Notes: generated by a model from the sequence alone, not told the origin. A DNA stretch of 64,000 nucleotides from Lysobacter capsici (GCF_018732085.1 NZ_CP076103.1:62001-126000); one strand, 5' to 3'. Counted from the first letter of the stretch, positions 50,417 through 59,671 are shown. Made by a program: numbers and translations.

Positions 50417-53400
50417 ATGGACTTTTCCAAATTTTTCATCGATCGACCGATCTTCGCGGCGGTGCTGTCGATCGTGATCTTCGCCGCCGGCCTGATCGCG
50501 ATACCGATCCTGCCGATCAGCGAATATCCCGAAGTGGTACCGCCCTCGGTGGTCGTGCGTACCGTGTACCCGGGCGCCAACCCCAAGGTCATCGCCGAGA
50601 CCGTCGCCACGCCGCTTGAAGAAGCGATCAACGGCGTCGAAGACATGATGTACATCAAGTCGGTCGCCGGTTCCGACGGCGTGCTGGTCACCACCGTGAC
50701 CTTCCGCCCGGGCACCAACGCCGACGATGCCGCCGTGCGCGTGCAGAACCGGGTCAGCCAGGCGCTGGCGCGACTGCCCGAGGACGTGCGCCGGCAAGGC
50801 GTGACCACCCAGAAGCAATCGCCCGTGTTCCTGATGGTGGTGCATCTGACCTCGCCCAACGGCAAGTACGACACCTTGTACCTGCGCAACTACGCCCGCC
50901 TGCACGTCAAGGATTCCCTGGCGCGCCTGCGCGGCGTCGGCGACGCGCAGATCTTCGGCGGCGGCGACTACGCGATGCGCGCCTGGCTCGATCCGGACAA
51001 GGTCGCCTCGCGCGGCCTGACCGCCGGCGACGTGGTCCGCGCGATGCGCGAGCAGAACGTGCAGGTCTCGGCCGGCCAGCTCGGCGCCGAGCCGATCGCC
51101 AAGAGCGACTTCCTGACCCTGATCAACGCCCAGGGCCGCCTGCGCAGCGAGAAGGAGTTCGGCGACATCGTGCTCAAGAGCGGCGCCGGCGGCGAGATCG
51201 TGCGCCTGTCCGACGTCGCCCGCCTGGAACTGGGCGCCGGCGACTACAGCCTGCGCTCGCAACTCGACGGCAAGAACGCGGTCGGCATCGGTATCTTCCA
51301 GGCGCCGGGCGCGAACGCGCTCGACATCCAGGAGCAGGTGATCGCGAACATGGATCGCATCGCCAAGAGCTTCCCGGAAGGCATCAAGTACGAAGCGGTG
51401 TACGACACGACCATCTTCGTGCGCGACTCGATCAAGGCGGTGGTCTCGACCCTGCTGGAAGCGATCTTGCTGGTGGTGCTGGTGGTGATCTTGTTCCTGC
51501 AGACCTGGCGCGCGTCGATCATTCCCTTGATCGCGGTGCCGGTCTCGATCGTCGGTACCTTCGCCGCGTTGTACCTGCTGGGCTTCTCGATCAACACCCT
51601 GAGCCTGTTCGGCCTGGTGCTGGCGATCGGCATCGTGGTCGACGACGCGATCGTGGTGGTGGAAAACGTCGAACGCAACATCGAGGAAGGCCTGAGCCCG
51701 CTGGAAGCGGCGCACCAGGCGATGAAGGAAGTGTCCGGCCCGATCGTCGCGATCGCGCTGGTGCTGTGCGCGGTGTTCGTGCCGATGGCGTTCCTGTCGG
51801 GCGTGACCGGCCAGTTCTACAAGCAGTTCGCGGTGACCATCGCCATCTCCACGGTGATCTCGGCGATCAACTCGCTGACCCTGTCGCCGGCCCTGGCCGC
51901 GCGTCTGCTCAAGCCGCACGGTGCGCCTAAGGATGCGCCGACGCGTCTGATCGACCGTCTGTTCGGTTGGCTGTTCCGTCCGTTCAACCGGTTCTTCGCC
52001 TCCAGTTCCGAGAAGTACCAGCGCTCGGTCTCGGGCATCCTCGGCAAGCGCGGCGCGGTGTTCGTGGTGTACGCGGTGCTGCTGGTCGCGACCGGCTTCA
52101 TGTTCAAGATCGTGCCGGCCGGCTTCATCCCGCTGCAGGACAAGCTGTACCTGATCGCCGCGGTGAAGCTGCCGGAAGGCTCGTCGATCTCGCGCACCGA
52201 TGAACTGCTGCGCAAGGTCACCGACGTCGCGATGAAGACCGAGGGCGTGCAGCACTCGATCGCCTTCCCGGGCTTGAACGCGGTGCAGTTCACCAACACG
52301 CCCAACACCGGCGTGGCGTTCCTGCCGCTCAAGCCGTTCTCCGAGCGCAGCCGCAGCGCGGTGGAGATCACCTCCGAGATCAACCAGAAGATCGCCGGTT
52401 TCCAGGAAGGCTTCACCTTCGCGCTGATGCCGCCGCCGATCCTCGGCCTGGGCAACGGCGCGGGCTACCAGATGTTCATCGAGGACCGCAGCAACCTGGG
52501 TTACGGCGCGCTGCAGACCGCGGTCAGCTCGTTCCAGGGCACGATCATGCAGACCCCGGGCATGGGCTACGCCAACAGCACCTACCAGGCCAACGTCCCG
52601 CAGCTCGACGCCGAAGTCGACCGGGTCAAGGCCAAGGCGCAGGGCGTGCCGCTGACCGAGTTGTTCGACACCCTGCAGACCTACCTGGGTTCGGCCTACG
52701 TCAACGACTTCAACCAGTTCGGCCGTACCTGGCAGGTGATCGCCCAGGCCGACGGTTCGTTCCGCGACAACGTCGAGGACATCGCCAACCTGCGCACCCG
52801 CAACGACCGCGGCGAGATGGTGCCGATCGGTTCGATGGTCAGCATCAAGCAGACCTTCGGTCCCGACCCGGTGCTGCGCTACAACGGCTACCCGGCCGCC
52901 GACATCGCCGGCGACGTCGATCCGCGCGTGATGTCCTCGGCGCAGGCCATGGACGTGGTCAAGGACGTGGCCGCCAAGGTGCTGCCGCACGGCATGGAAA
53001 TCGAATGGACCGACCTGAGCTACCAGCAGGCCAGCCAGGGCAATGCCGCGTTGATCGTGTTCCCGCTCGCCATCCTGCTCGCGTTCCTGGTGCTGGCGGC
53101 GCTGTACGAAAGCTGGACCTTGCCGCTGGCGGTGATCCTGATCGTGCCGATGTGCATGCTGTCGGCGCTGATCGGCGTCAAGCTGACCGGTGGCGACAAC
53201 AACGTGTTCGTGCAGGTCGGCTTGGTGGTGTTGATGGGCCTGGCGTGCAAGAACGCGATCCTAATCGTCGAGTTCGCCCGCGAACTGGAACTGCAGGGCA
53301 AGGGCATCGTCGAAGCCGCGCTGGAATCGTGCCGCCTGCGTCTGCGTCCGATCGTGATGACCTCAATCGCCTTCATCGCGGGCACCGTGCCGCTGGTGCT

Positions 53401-53587
53401 GTCGCACGGCGCCGGCGCGGAAGTCCGCTCGGTCACCGGCATCACCGTGTTCGCCGGCATGTTGGGCGTGACCCTGTTCGGTCTGTTCCTGACCCCGGTG
53501 TTCTACGTCGCCCTGCGCAAGATGGTCGGCACCAAGCTGGTCTCGCACGGCGACCACCACAACGCTTCGGAGAAAGTCCATGCGTAA
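50417..53587 (+). CDS. RND efflux pump, HAE1 family (MexF-like)
   Basis: The 1056-residue protein has twelve membrane helices in the AcrB pattern. It begins MDFSKFFIDRPIFAAVLSIV with the ISEYPEVVPPSV motif, and the proton-relay segment GLVLAIGIVVDDAIVVVENVERN carries the two essential aspartates in TM4. TM10-11 include VLMGLACKNAILIVEFAR with its conserved lysine. Length and sequence style are closest to MexF-type pumps that export chloramphenicol, quinolones and trimethoprim in Pseudomonas; actual substrates are unknown. Its end overlaps the channel gene start by 8 bases. Confidence 0.96.
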   Translation: MDFSKFFIDRPIFAAVLSIVIFAAGLIAIPILPISEYPEVVPPSVVVRTVYPGANPKVIAETVATPLEEAINGVEDMMYIKSVAGSDGVLVTTVTFRPGTNADDAAVRVQNRVSQALARLPEDVRRQGVTTQKQSPVFLMVVHLTSPNGKYDTLYLRNYARLHVKDSLARLRGVGDAQIFGGGDYAMRAWLDPDKVASRGLTAGDVVRAMREQNVQVSAGQLGAEPIAKSDFLTLINAQGRLRSEKEFGDIVLKSGAGGEIVRLSDVARLELGAGDYSLRSQLDGKNAVGIGIFQAPGANALDIQEQVIANMDRIAKSFPEGIKYEAVYDTTIFVRDSIKAVVSTLLEAILLVVLVVILFLQTWRASIIPLIAVPVSIVGTFAALYLLGFSINTLSLFGLVLAIGIVVDDAIVVVENVERNIEEGLSPLEAAHQAMKEVSGPIVAIALVLCAVFVPMAFLSGVTGQFYKQFAVTIAISTVISAINSLTLSPALAARLLKPHGAPKDAPTRLIDRLFGWLFRPFNRFFASSSEKYQRSVSGILGKRGAVFVVYAVLLVATGFMFKIVPAGFIPLQDKLYLIAAVKLPEGSSISRTDELLRKVTDVAMKTEGVQHSIAFPGLNAVQFTNTPNTGVAFLPLKPFSERSRSAVEITSEINQKIAGFQEGFTFALMPPPILGLGNGAGYQMFIEDRSNLGYGALQTAVSSFQGTIMQTPGMGYANSTYQANVPQLDAEVDRVKAKAQGVPLTELFDTLQTYLGSAYVNDFNQFGRTWQVIAQADGSFRDNVEDIANLRTRNDRGEMVPIGSMVSIKQTFGPDPVLRYNGYPAADIAGDVDPRVMSSAQAMDVVKDVAAKVLPHGMEIEWTDLSYQQASQGNAALIVFPLAILLAFLVLAALYESWTLPLAVILIVPMCMLSALIGVKLTGGDNNVFVQVGLVVLMGLACKNAILIVEFARELELQGKGIVEAALESCRLRLRPIVMTSIAFIAGTVPLVLSHGAGAEVRSVTGITVFAGMLGVTLFGLFLTPVFYVALRKMVGTKLVSHGDHHNASEKVHA

Positions 53588-55031
53588 TTTCAAACTCCCC
53601 GCGATCGCCGTGCTGACGCTCGCACTGGCCGCCTGCGCCGTCGGTCCGGACTATGTCCGGCCGACCCTGGCCACGCCGGACGCGTTCGCCCGCAGCGACG
53701 CCGATGCGGGCACCGACGGCACCGCCGCGCCCGAACCCGACGCCGAGTTCTGGCGCGGGTTCAACGATCCGCTGCTGACCCGGCTGGTCGAGGAATCGCT
53801 GACCGCCAACCACGACCTGCGCATCGCCCTGGCCAATTACGACCGCGCCAATGCGCTGCTGCGCGGCGCCAAGTTCGACCGTTTCCCGACCATCACCGGC
53901 AGCGCCAGCGGCAGCGATTCGCGTTCGAGCTCCGACCAGATGCCGGGCGTGTCCAACGGCGGCCGCGACAACGAAAGCTACAGCGCGCAGGCCAACGTGA
54001 GCTGGGAGCTCGATCTGTTCGGCCGCGTGCGCCGCAACGTCGAGTCCGAGCGCGCCGAAACCTGGGCCAGCGCGGCCGATCTGCAGGCGATGCAGGTGTC
54101 GATCGTCGGCGAAGTGGCGCGCAGCTATGTCGAGCTGCGCGGCCTGCAGGAACGTTTGCGGGTCGCGCGCGAGAACGCCGAGAATCAGACCGAGACCCTG
54201 CGACTGGTGCAGGCGCGCTTCGACGCCGGCCGCGGCACCGAGTTCGACACCTCGCGTGCGCGTGCGCAGCTCGAGGCGACCTTGGCCCGCGTGCCCAACC
54301 TGGAGGCGCAGGTCGCGGTGACCGAGCATCGCCTCGCGGTGCTGACCGGGCAGACGCCCGACGCGCTGATCGCCGAACTCGATCAGGCGGTGGCGTTGCC
54401 GTCGCTGCCGCAGCGCCTCGACGCCGCCACCCCGGGCGAACTGCTGCGCCGTCGTCCCGACGTCGCCGCGGCTGAGCACCGCCTGCACGCGGCCACCGCG
54501 CGCATCGGCGTGGCCACCGCCGATCTGTTCCCGCGCTTCACCCTGAGCGGCCTGATCGGTTCGCAGGCGATCGACACCAGCGCCTTGTTCGAACGCGCCA
54601 GCGAAACGCGTTTGGTCGCGCTCGGCATCGACTGGTCATTCCTCGACATCGGCCGGGTGCGTTCGCGCATCAAGGCGGCCGATGCGAGCGCCGAAGGCGA
54701 GCTGGCGCGCTACCAGCAGAGCGTGTTGCTGGCGCTGGAAGACACCGAGAACGCGCTGGTGCGCTATGCCCGCGCGCGGGTCGAGGACCAGCACCTGGAG
54801 CGCGCGTCGCAGGACAGCCTCAAGGCCGCGCAACTCGCGCGCGTGCGTTACGAGGCCGGCGCCGCCGACCTGTTCGAAGTGCTCGACGCCGAACGCACCC
54901 AGTTGCAGGCGCAGGACGCCTTCGCCGACGGCCGCACCCGCAGCGTCACCGGTGCGATCGCGCTGTACAAGGCGATGGCCGGCGGCTGGCCGGGCCGCGA
55001 GCCGGTGCGGGAGGGGGTGGCGCGTAACTGA
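53580..55031 (+). CDS. Outer-membrane efflux lipoprotein (OprM/OprN, NodT family)
   Basis: The 483-residue precursor has a signal peptide with lipobox LAAC (C19), followed by AVGPDYVRP, the standard start of the NodT-type OM factors. Two OEP repeats follow, with ANVSWELDLFGRVRRNVESERAE, RFDAGRGTEFDTSRARAQLEAT, GELLRRRPDVAAAEHRLHAATARIGVATADLFP and YEAGAADLFEVLDAERTQL. It completes the tripartite pump. A long stem-loop at 55202-55268 is a likely operon end. Confidence 0.96.
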   Translation: MRNFKLPAIAVLTLALAACAVGPDYVRPTLATPDAFARSDADAGTDGTAAPEPDAEFWRGFNDPLLTRLVEESLTANHDLRIALANYDRANALLRGAKFDRFPTITGSASGSDSRSSSDQMPGVSNGGRDNESYSAQANVSWELDLFGRVRRNVESERAETWASAADLQAMQVSIVGEVARSYVELRGLQERLRVARENAENQTETLRLVQARFDAGRGTEFDTSRARAQLEATLARVPNLEAQVAVTEHRLAVLTGQTPDALIAELDQAVALPSLPQRLDAATPGELLRRRPDVAAAEHRLHAATARIGVATADLFPRFTLSGLIGSQAIDTSALFERASETRLVALGIDWSFLDIGRVRSRIKAADASAEGELARYQQSVLLALEDTENALVRYARARVEDQHLERASQDSLKAAQLARVRYEAGAADLFEVLDAERTQLQAQDAFADGRTRSVTGAIALYKAMAGGWPGREPVREGVARN

Positions 55032-55201
55032 TTGGTCGGGAATTGGGAATTGGGAGTCGGGAATCGGTTAGCGGTTGCGACGCATCGGATGGTTTGCGAT
55101 CTACCGATTCCTGAGGACGGGGATTCGCGACCGTTGCGAGGATGAGCGCTTTGCTTTATCGACTCCCGATTCTCGATTCCCCATTCCCGGCTCCACCTCT
55201 T

Positions 55202-55268
55202 GACCGACGACCCACGGCCACGGCGACGCTCGCTCCCCCTCTCTTTCGCCGTGGCCGTCGTCGGTCCT
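55202..55268 (+). terminator. Long composite stem-loop, probable end of the efflux operon
   Basis: GACCGACGA and ACGGCCACGGCGA pair in order with TCGCCGTGGCCGT and CGTCGGTC around a pyrimidine-rich loop, and CTTTTC follows. The stem is over 20 bp. Just outside, degenerate TTCCCGA-type repeats occur in inverted orientation at 55037-55067 and 55160-55196. The rest of the 662-base interval 55032-55693 shows no convincing gene. Confidence 0.6.
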
Positions 55269-55693
55269 TTTCATTGCAATCGAAGTGCGCGAGACGGTGC
55301 GGAAAGTAGCTGATGCGCGGTCGTTTTCGATGACCTGGGTGTTCGCATCGCACCGCGCTGTCCCCGCGGCTTCACCCCCACCCGACGGACCGGTCGCGAT
55401 GCCATCGCGGCGTGGTACTGGGTTCCGCTGCCTGCGGACCGTTGGATGCGCGACCTGGTAGCGCGCATCCGGCGGCAGGCGGAACGGCCGGTTCGTCGGT
55501 TTCTGTTTTGAGCCGGGCGCTGTTCGCCGTTACCGGCGAACAGCCAATCCCCACGCCGCGCGCTTGTCCCGCGCTTCGTCCCTGGAGCGCCAATCCCTTT
55601 TCGAACGCAATCGCGCCCGTCCGCCGGCGTCAGTGCCGGTTACGCATCGCCGACCAAGCCCGATCTTTCGCGCGCGGCGGATTCGCCGTCCGC

Positions 55694-56122
55694 TCAAGCG
55701 CCGACCTGAGCCACCCAATGCTCGAGGTTGTAGTAATTGGTGACCCGCTGGATCTTGCCGTCGCGAATCTCGAAGAACGCGCCGCCGGGCAGTTCATAGC
55801 GCTGGCCGCGCGCTTCCGGCAAACCGGCGTCGGTGACCAGGTACTCGCCATGCACCACATACTCCGCCGACGCGCGGGTTCCATCGGGCGACACCATCAC
55901 CACGATGTCGCGCAGCTGTTCGCGGTAATGCCGCGCCATGCGTTGCAGAAACGCGGCGAACGCCTCCAGTCCGGTTTCGCGCGCGCCCTGGTTGAGATCG
56001 TGGACGACCTGCGGGCCGAGCGTGGCGAGCATGCCGTCCCAATCGGCGCGATTGAATGCGGCGTAATAGGACAACACCAGTTCGGTGGCGCGGTCATGGC
56101 TGCGGGTGCCGTCGATCTTCAT
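55694..56122 (-). CDS. NTF2-like / SnoaL ketosteroid-isomerase-related protein
   Basis: The ATG at 56122 gives 142 residues. The sequence shows the cone-shaped NTF2 fold pattern: ELVLSYYAAFNRADWDGMLATL, VVHDLNQGARETGLEAFAAFLQRM, and the C-terminal strands YELPGGAFFEIRDGKIQRVTNYYNLEHW. It matches the group annotated as ketosteroid isomerase-related or nuclear transport factor 2 family. The catalytic substrate is not predictable. It stands alone, flanked by a family C repeat upstream. Longer frames to 56263 are not supported. Confidence 0.88.
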   Translation of the reverse strand: MKIDGTRSHDRATELVLSYYAAFNRADWDGMLATLGPQVVHDLNQGARETGLEAFAAFLQRMARHYREQLRDIVVMVSPDGTRASAEYVVHGEYLVTDAGLPEARGQRYELPGGAFFEIRDGKIQRVTNYYNLEHWVAQVGA

Positions 56123-56276
56123 GGGCTGGGTCCTGCGGGATGGGGCGGGGCGGGGACATGATGGCGCATTCGGGTGGTGGCGAGAATGTTGGTGGGGTTG
56201 GTCGGGATTGATGCGGGCGCGGCGCTCTGGGGCATGGCCGAAGTCGGGAAAGCCTAGTCCCACGCATCTTCAGGCC

Positions 56277-56413
56277 GTCATTCCCGCGAAGGCGGGAATC
56301 CAGAGCCTTCAGCGTCATCTCACCAGGTCGTCATTCCCGCGAAAGCGGGAATCCAGCGACTTCAAGCGTTCTCGCACGAAAGGCACTGGATTCCCGCTTT
56401 CGCGGGAATGACG
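56277..56413. repeat. Family C repeat, three-armed copy
   Basis: Three TTCCCGCGAA-GCGGGAA hairpins (at about 56281, 56333 and 56389) occur here instead of the usual two, with the standard centre CAAGCGTTCTCGCACGAAAGG between the second and third. It looks like a nested or partially duplicated unit. Confidence 0.85.
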
Positions 56414-56477
56414 ATCTGAAAGAGGCGTCGCATGTGGCGTATCTAGCCGTCCACAACCATCACATCAACATCAACAT

Positions 56478-56543
56478 CAAAACCAAAACCAAAACCAAAA
56501 CCAAGGCCAAGGCCAAAGCCAAAGCCAAAGCCAAAGCCAAAGC
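56478..56543. repeat. Tandem hexanucleotide array CAARRC x11
   Basis: Four CAAAAC, two CAAGGC and five CAAAGC units follow each other without interruption. The run is preceded by CATCAA repeats. It would encode Lys-Thr then Lys-Ala dipeptides in one frame, but that frame has no credible gene context. It fills the gap upstream of the terminator at 56582. Confidence 0.95.
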
Positions 56544-56581
56544 CACGACCACCGACCACACAATCCCCAACCGCCCAAAGA

Positions 56582-56606
56582 AAAGGCCCGCACCAGGCGG
56601 GCCTTT
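56582..56606 (-). terminator. Intrinsic terminator of the MHYT gene
   Basis: The stem GGCCCGC/GCGGGCC extended by AAA/TTT has a 5-base loop. On the minus strand it is followed by TTTTCTTT. It is 97 bases after the stop codon of the gene at 56703. Confidence 0.85.
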
Positions 56607-56702
56607 CCACATCAAGCGAACCGAATCAAACGAACCGATCTCGCCAGCAAGCCCACCGGGTCATCGGGTCATCGGGTCACCGGCAAGCGCGCATCGGCAA
56701 CC

Positions 56703-57455
56703 TCAAATCCGCACCATCGATCGCTGCCGCTGACGCAGCAGGCTGATCGTCAGCACCGCCGCCAGCAGCGCGGTGGTGACCACGAAGATGCCCACGCCCA
56801 GGTAGCCGCCGCTGACGCCGCCGGCGACCAGCGACGCGCGCGCTTCGTTCGGCACGAAGCTGGCCGCGAGCATGCCGGTGTAGTGCATGCCGCACACCGC
56901 CACGCCCATGACCAGCGCGCTGCCGAGCATCTGGCCCCAGCCGCGCAGGTTGAACGCGAGCCACAGCGCCACGATCGAGGCGACGATCGCGATCCCGGCC
57001 GAGGCCATCACCAGGGTGCTGTTGTAGACCGTATCGGCCGGCATCAGCATCGCCGACATGCCGGCGTAGTGCATGCCGGTCACGCCCAGGCCCATCAGCA
57101 CGCCGGCGATGATCAACTTGCCCCAGTTGAACAGCCCGGTGCCGGCGATGGCCAGGCCGGCCATGCACGACACCACCGCGATCACCGCCGAGCCCAGCGT
57201 GATCGGCAGGTCGTAGGTCACTTCCACGTTCATCTGGCAAGCGAGCATGGCGATGAAATGCATCGCCCAGATCGCGCCGCCGCCCATCGCGATGCCGGCC
57301 GCGGCGACCGCGCGCCAGCGATGCGTCGAACTGGTCGCGTTCGGAATCGCGATCGCCAGTTGCAGGGCGGTGAACGAGCCCAGCACCGAGACGACGTAGG
57401 ACAGGATGACCAGCAACGGGTCATGGATGCATTGAATGGCTGGATCGTGCGGCAT
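56703..57455 (-). CDS. MHYT-domain integral membrane protein without an output domain
   Basis: The 250-residue protein has seven membrane helices and three MHYT-type motifs: MHFIAM (M65-H66), MHYAGM (M128-H129) and MHYTGM (M190-H191). MHYT domains were proposed to bind copper and sense O2, CO or NO, and usually precede GGDEF/EAL or kinase domains. Here the protein ends ten residues after the last helix (SLLRQRQRSMVRI), so signalling must go through another protein. The V4R-like gene 143 bases upstream on the same strand is the obvious candidate. Confidence 0.9.
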   Translation of the reverse strand: MPHDPAIQCIHDPLLVILSYVVSVLGSFTALQLAIAIPNATSSTHRWRAVAAAGIAMGGGAIWAMHFIAMLACQMNVEVTYDLPITLGSAVIAVVSCMAGLAIAGTGLFNWGKLIIAGVLMGLGVTGMHYAGMSAMLMPADTVYNSTLVMASAGIAIVASIVALWLAFNLRGWGQMLGSALVMGVAVCGMHYTGMLAASFVPNEARASLVAGGVSGGYLGVGIFVVTTALLAAVLTISLLRQRQRSMVRI

Positions 57456-57598
57456 GGCGAACCCCCTGGGTGGATGGGTTGAAGTGACAATGGGCCGCAA
57501 CGGCGTCGTCCCGCGCCATGTCGGCATCGCACGTCGGCGCATCCCGGCGTGCCTTGCGCCACGGCGATCCCTGCCGTGGACGACCGGGATCGGACCGG

Positions 57599-58417
57599 TC
57601 AGGCTTCGAATTCGAACCGGCAGCTTTCCGCGCCGGTGTTGCGGCACTGGCTTTCGACCACGCGCACGCCGTCGGCGCCGTGCTGGCCTTCGAGCAGACC
57701 GCCGAGCATGCCGCGCAGGAAGTGGCAGCACTCGCCGGTTTCGCCGCGATGGCAAAAGGGGCTGTTGCGGACCTTGAGCACGTCGTCGTGCAGTTCGGCC
57801 TGGACCAGCTGGCGCATCGCCGGCAGGGCGATGCGGCGTACCGAGTCGGCCAGCGGCAGCTGTCCGCCGAGGGCGAAGTCGCGCTTGTAGACCCAGGCGC
57901 CGACGCGCTGGCCGATGTAGCGCAAGGTCGCCTCGCGCTGGGTCGGCGGCAGCTCGCGCTCGAGCGCGACCAGCTGCAGCAGGATGTTGGGATAGTTGCG
58001 CGCGAGCTGCGGCAACAGGGTTTCCACGCGCTGGGTGTCGATCGGCGCGGCGGTGGCGGCCGGCGCGGGGGCATACGAGGCGGGCGCGGCGGGGTTCGCG
58101 CTCGGCGCGGCGGCGGCCGGCGCATGAGTGGGCGCGCCGTTGCGCGCGGACGGCGCCGGTGCCGGCGCGGCGGCGGGCGCCGGCTCGTACGGCGAGGCTT
58201 CGAAACTTTGCACCAGGTGATGGGTGCCCAGACGTTCTTCGAGCATCAACAAGGCTTCGGCCGGGCCGCGCACGACCATGACCAGCACCACGCCTTCCTC
58301 GCTGTTGAGCATGCGCTGACGCAACAGAGTGAAACCGTTGGCGATGACCACTTGCCCGAGCGCGAGCAACAAGCCATCGCGACGATCGGACACCACGCGA
58401 AATTCGACATCCACCAT
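57599..58417 (-). CDS. Putative sensor protein with V4R-like cysteine domain
   Basis: The 272-residue protein has three parts. Residues 1-75 form a small alpha/beta domain (VEFRVVSDRRDGLLLALGQVV) of ACT-like style. Residues 76-125 are an Ala/Pro linker. Residues ~128-272 form a helical then cysteine-rich region, NSPFCHRGETGECCHFLRGML with C222, C230, C231, and SQCRNTGAESCRFEF with C258 and C266. The C-terminal pattern resembles 4-vinyl-reductase (V4R) domains, which bind small molecules and zinc. It precedes the MHYT gene on the same strand. No DNA-binding or catalytic domain is visible; the V4R and ACT assignments are tentative. Confidence 0.6.
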   Translation of the reverse strand: MVDVEFRVVSDRRDGLLLALGQVVIANGFTLLRQRMLNSEEGVVLVMVVRGPAEALLMLEERLGTHHLVQSFEASPYEPAPAAAPAPAPSARNGAPTHAPAAAAPSANPAAPASYAPAPAATAAPIDTQRVETLLPQLARNYPNILLQLVALERELPPTQREATLRYIGQRVGAWVYKRDFALGGQLPLADSVRRIALPAMRQLVQAELHDDVLKVRNSPFCHRGETGECCHFLRGMLGGLLEGQHGADGVRVVESQCRNTGAESCRFEFEA

Positions 58418-58546
58418 GTTGCAACTCCCTGGCCTGTGCGCTGGTCCGGTCCCGACTCCTGCAACGAGCCGCGCGCATGGCTAGGGACTGGCGCGCGATG
58501 GCGCAGCGTGCCAGCTGTGTTCACAAAAAACACAAACGAAGATCAC

Positions 58547-58572
58547 AGAAAAAGCCGGGTTTTACGCGGCTT
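58547..58572 (-). terminator. Probable intrinsic terminator of the dehydratase gene
   Basis: On the minus strand AAGCCG and CGGCTT pair around a 9-base loop and run into TTTTTCTG. It lies 70 bases after the dehydratase stop. A second inverted repeat TTATGCGACT/AGTCGCATAA (58571-58580 and 58602-58611) lies just before it. Confidence 0.55.
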
Positions 58573-58642
58573 ATGCGACTAGAAGCGCAGCTTAGAAAAC
58601 GAGTCGCATAACAAACGCAAAGCAGCTCGCGAACCGGTCACG

Positions 58643-59671
58643 CTATGCGCGCGCGAACCATTGCGCGATCAGATCCAGATCGACGTTGCCGCCGGACACG
58701 ATCAGACCGACGCGTCGGTTTGCGAATCGTTCGCGATTGGCGAGCACGACCGCGAGCGGCACCGCGCCCGACGGCTCGACCACCAGCTTCATGCGCTCCC
58801 AGATCAAGCGCATCGCCGCGATCACCTGCGGATCGTCGACCAACAGAATGTCGCGCAGATGTGAGCGAAGGATAGGAAAGGTGAGCGTGCCCAGTTCGGC
58901 GCGCAGCCCGTCGCAGATGGTGTCGGGTTTGCGGCCGGTGATGCGGCGGCCTTCGCGCAGCGAGTCGTGGGCGTCGCGCGCGCCTTCGGGCTCGGCGCCG
59001 TAGACCTCGATCGCCGGGTTGTGGCCGTGGGCGGCGATCGCCGTACCGGACAGCAGTCCGCCGCCGCTGACCGGCGCGATCACCGCGTCCAGGGTCGGCA
59101 CGCTGGCGAGCAGTTCCAGGGTCGCGGTGCCCTGGCCGGCGATCACCCGCGGATCGTTGAACGGATGCACCAGCACGCCGCCGGTCTGCGCCAGCACCTG
59201 CGCGGTGGTCGCATCGCGCGAGGCTTGATCGGGTTCGCAATGGACGATCCGCGCACCGTAGGCGCGGATCGCGGCGAGCTTGACCTGCGGCGTGTTGTGC
59301 GGCGCGACCACGGTCGCGGTCGTGCCGCGCAGGCGCGCGGCCAGCGCGATCGCGCCGCCGTGGTTGCCCGAGCTCTGGGTGACGATGCCGCGCGCGACCT
59401 CCTCGTCGCTGAGCGAGAACACCGCATTGCTGGCGCCGCGGAACTTGAACGCGCCGCCGCGCTGCAGGTTCTCGCATTTGAAGTGCAGCTCGCAGCCGGC
59501 GAGTTCGTCGATCGCGCGCGAGCGCAGCACCGGCGTGGCGTGCGCGAGCGGGGCGATGCGCGCGGCCGCGGCGAGGATGTCGGAATAGGTCGGCGCGACC
59601 GGATCGGCCGACGTCGTGTGCGGGGCGGCGGAGGCGGACTCGACGCCGTGCGGAGCGGAGAGATTGTTCAT
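58643..59671 (-). CDS. Fold-type II PLP-dependent threonine/serine dehydratase-like enzyme
   Basis: The 342-residue protein (ATG at 59671) has the PLP lysine in GGAFKFRGA (K76), the cofactor-phosphate and substrate motif TQSSGNHGGAIALAA, the tetraglycine-like loop PVSGGGLLSGTA and the C-terminal SGGNVDLD. It lacks the ACT regulatory domain of biosynthetic IlvA, so it fits the catabolic threonine dehydratase, serine racemase and threo-3-hydroxyaspartate dehydratase group. The exact substrate is open. It has its own terminator-like hairpin downstream. Confidence 0.9.
   Translation of the reverse strand: MNNLSAPHGVESASAAPHTTSADPVAPTYSDILAAAARIAPLAHATPVLRSRAIDELAGCELHFKCENLQRGGAFKFRGASNAVFSLSDEEVARGIVTQSSGNHGGAIALAARLRGTTATVVAPHNTPQVKLAAIRAYGARIVHCEPDQASRDATTAQVLAQTGGVLVHPFNDPRVIAGQGTATLELLASVPTLDAVIAPVSGGGLLSGTAIAAHGHNPAIEVYGAEPEGARDAHDSLREGRRITGRKPDTICDGLRAELGTLTFPILRSHLRDILLVDDPQVIAAMRLIWERMKLVVEPSGAVPLAVVLANRERFANRRVGLIVSGGNVDLDLIAQWFARA

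Noticed and set aside
50348..52990. Long minus-strand frame opposite the RND pump
   Set aside because: His/Asp/Gln-rich antisense artefact; the plus strand is a full 1056-residue RND protein.
55412..56161. 249-codon plus-strand frame
   Set aside because: Its second half is antisense to the well-supported NTF2-like gene and its first half has no motif.
56434..56733. Frame encoding Lys-Thr and Lys-Ala dipeptide repeats
   Set aside because: It arises from the CAARRC hexamer array and runs through the terminator at 56582-56606; not a credible gene.
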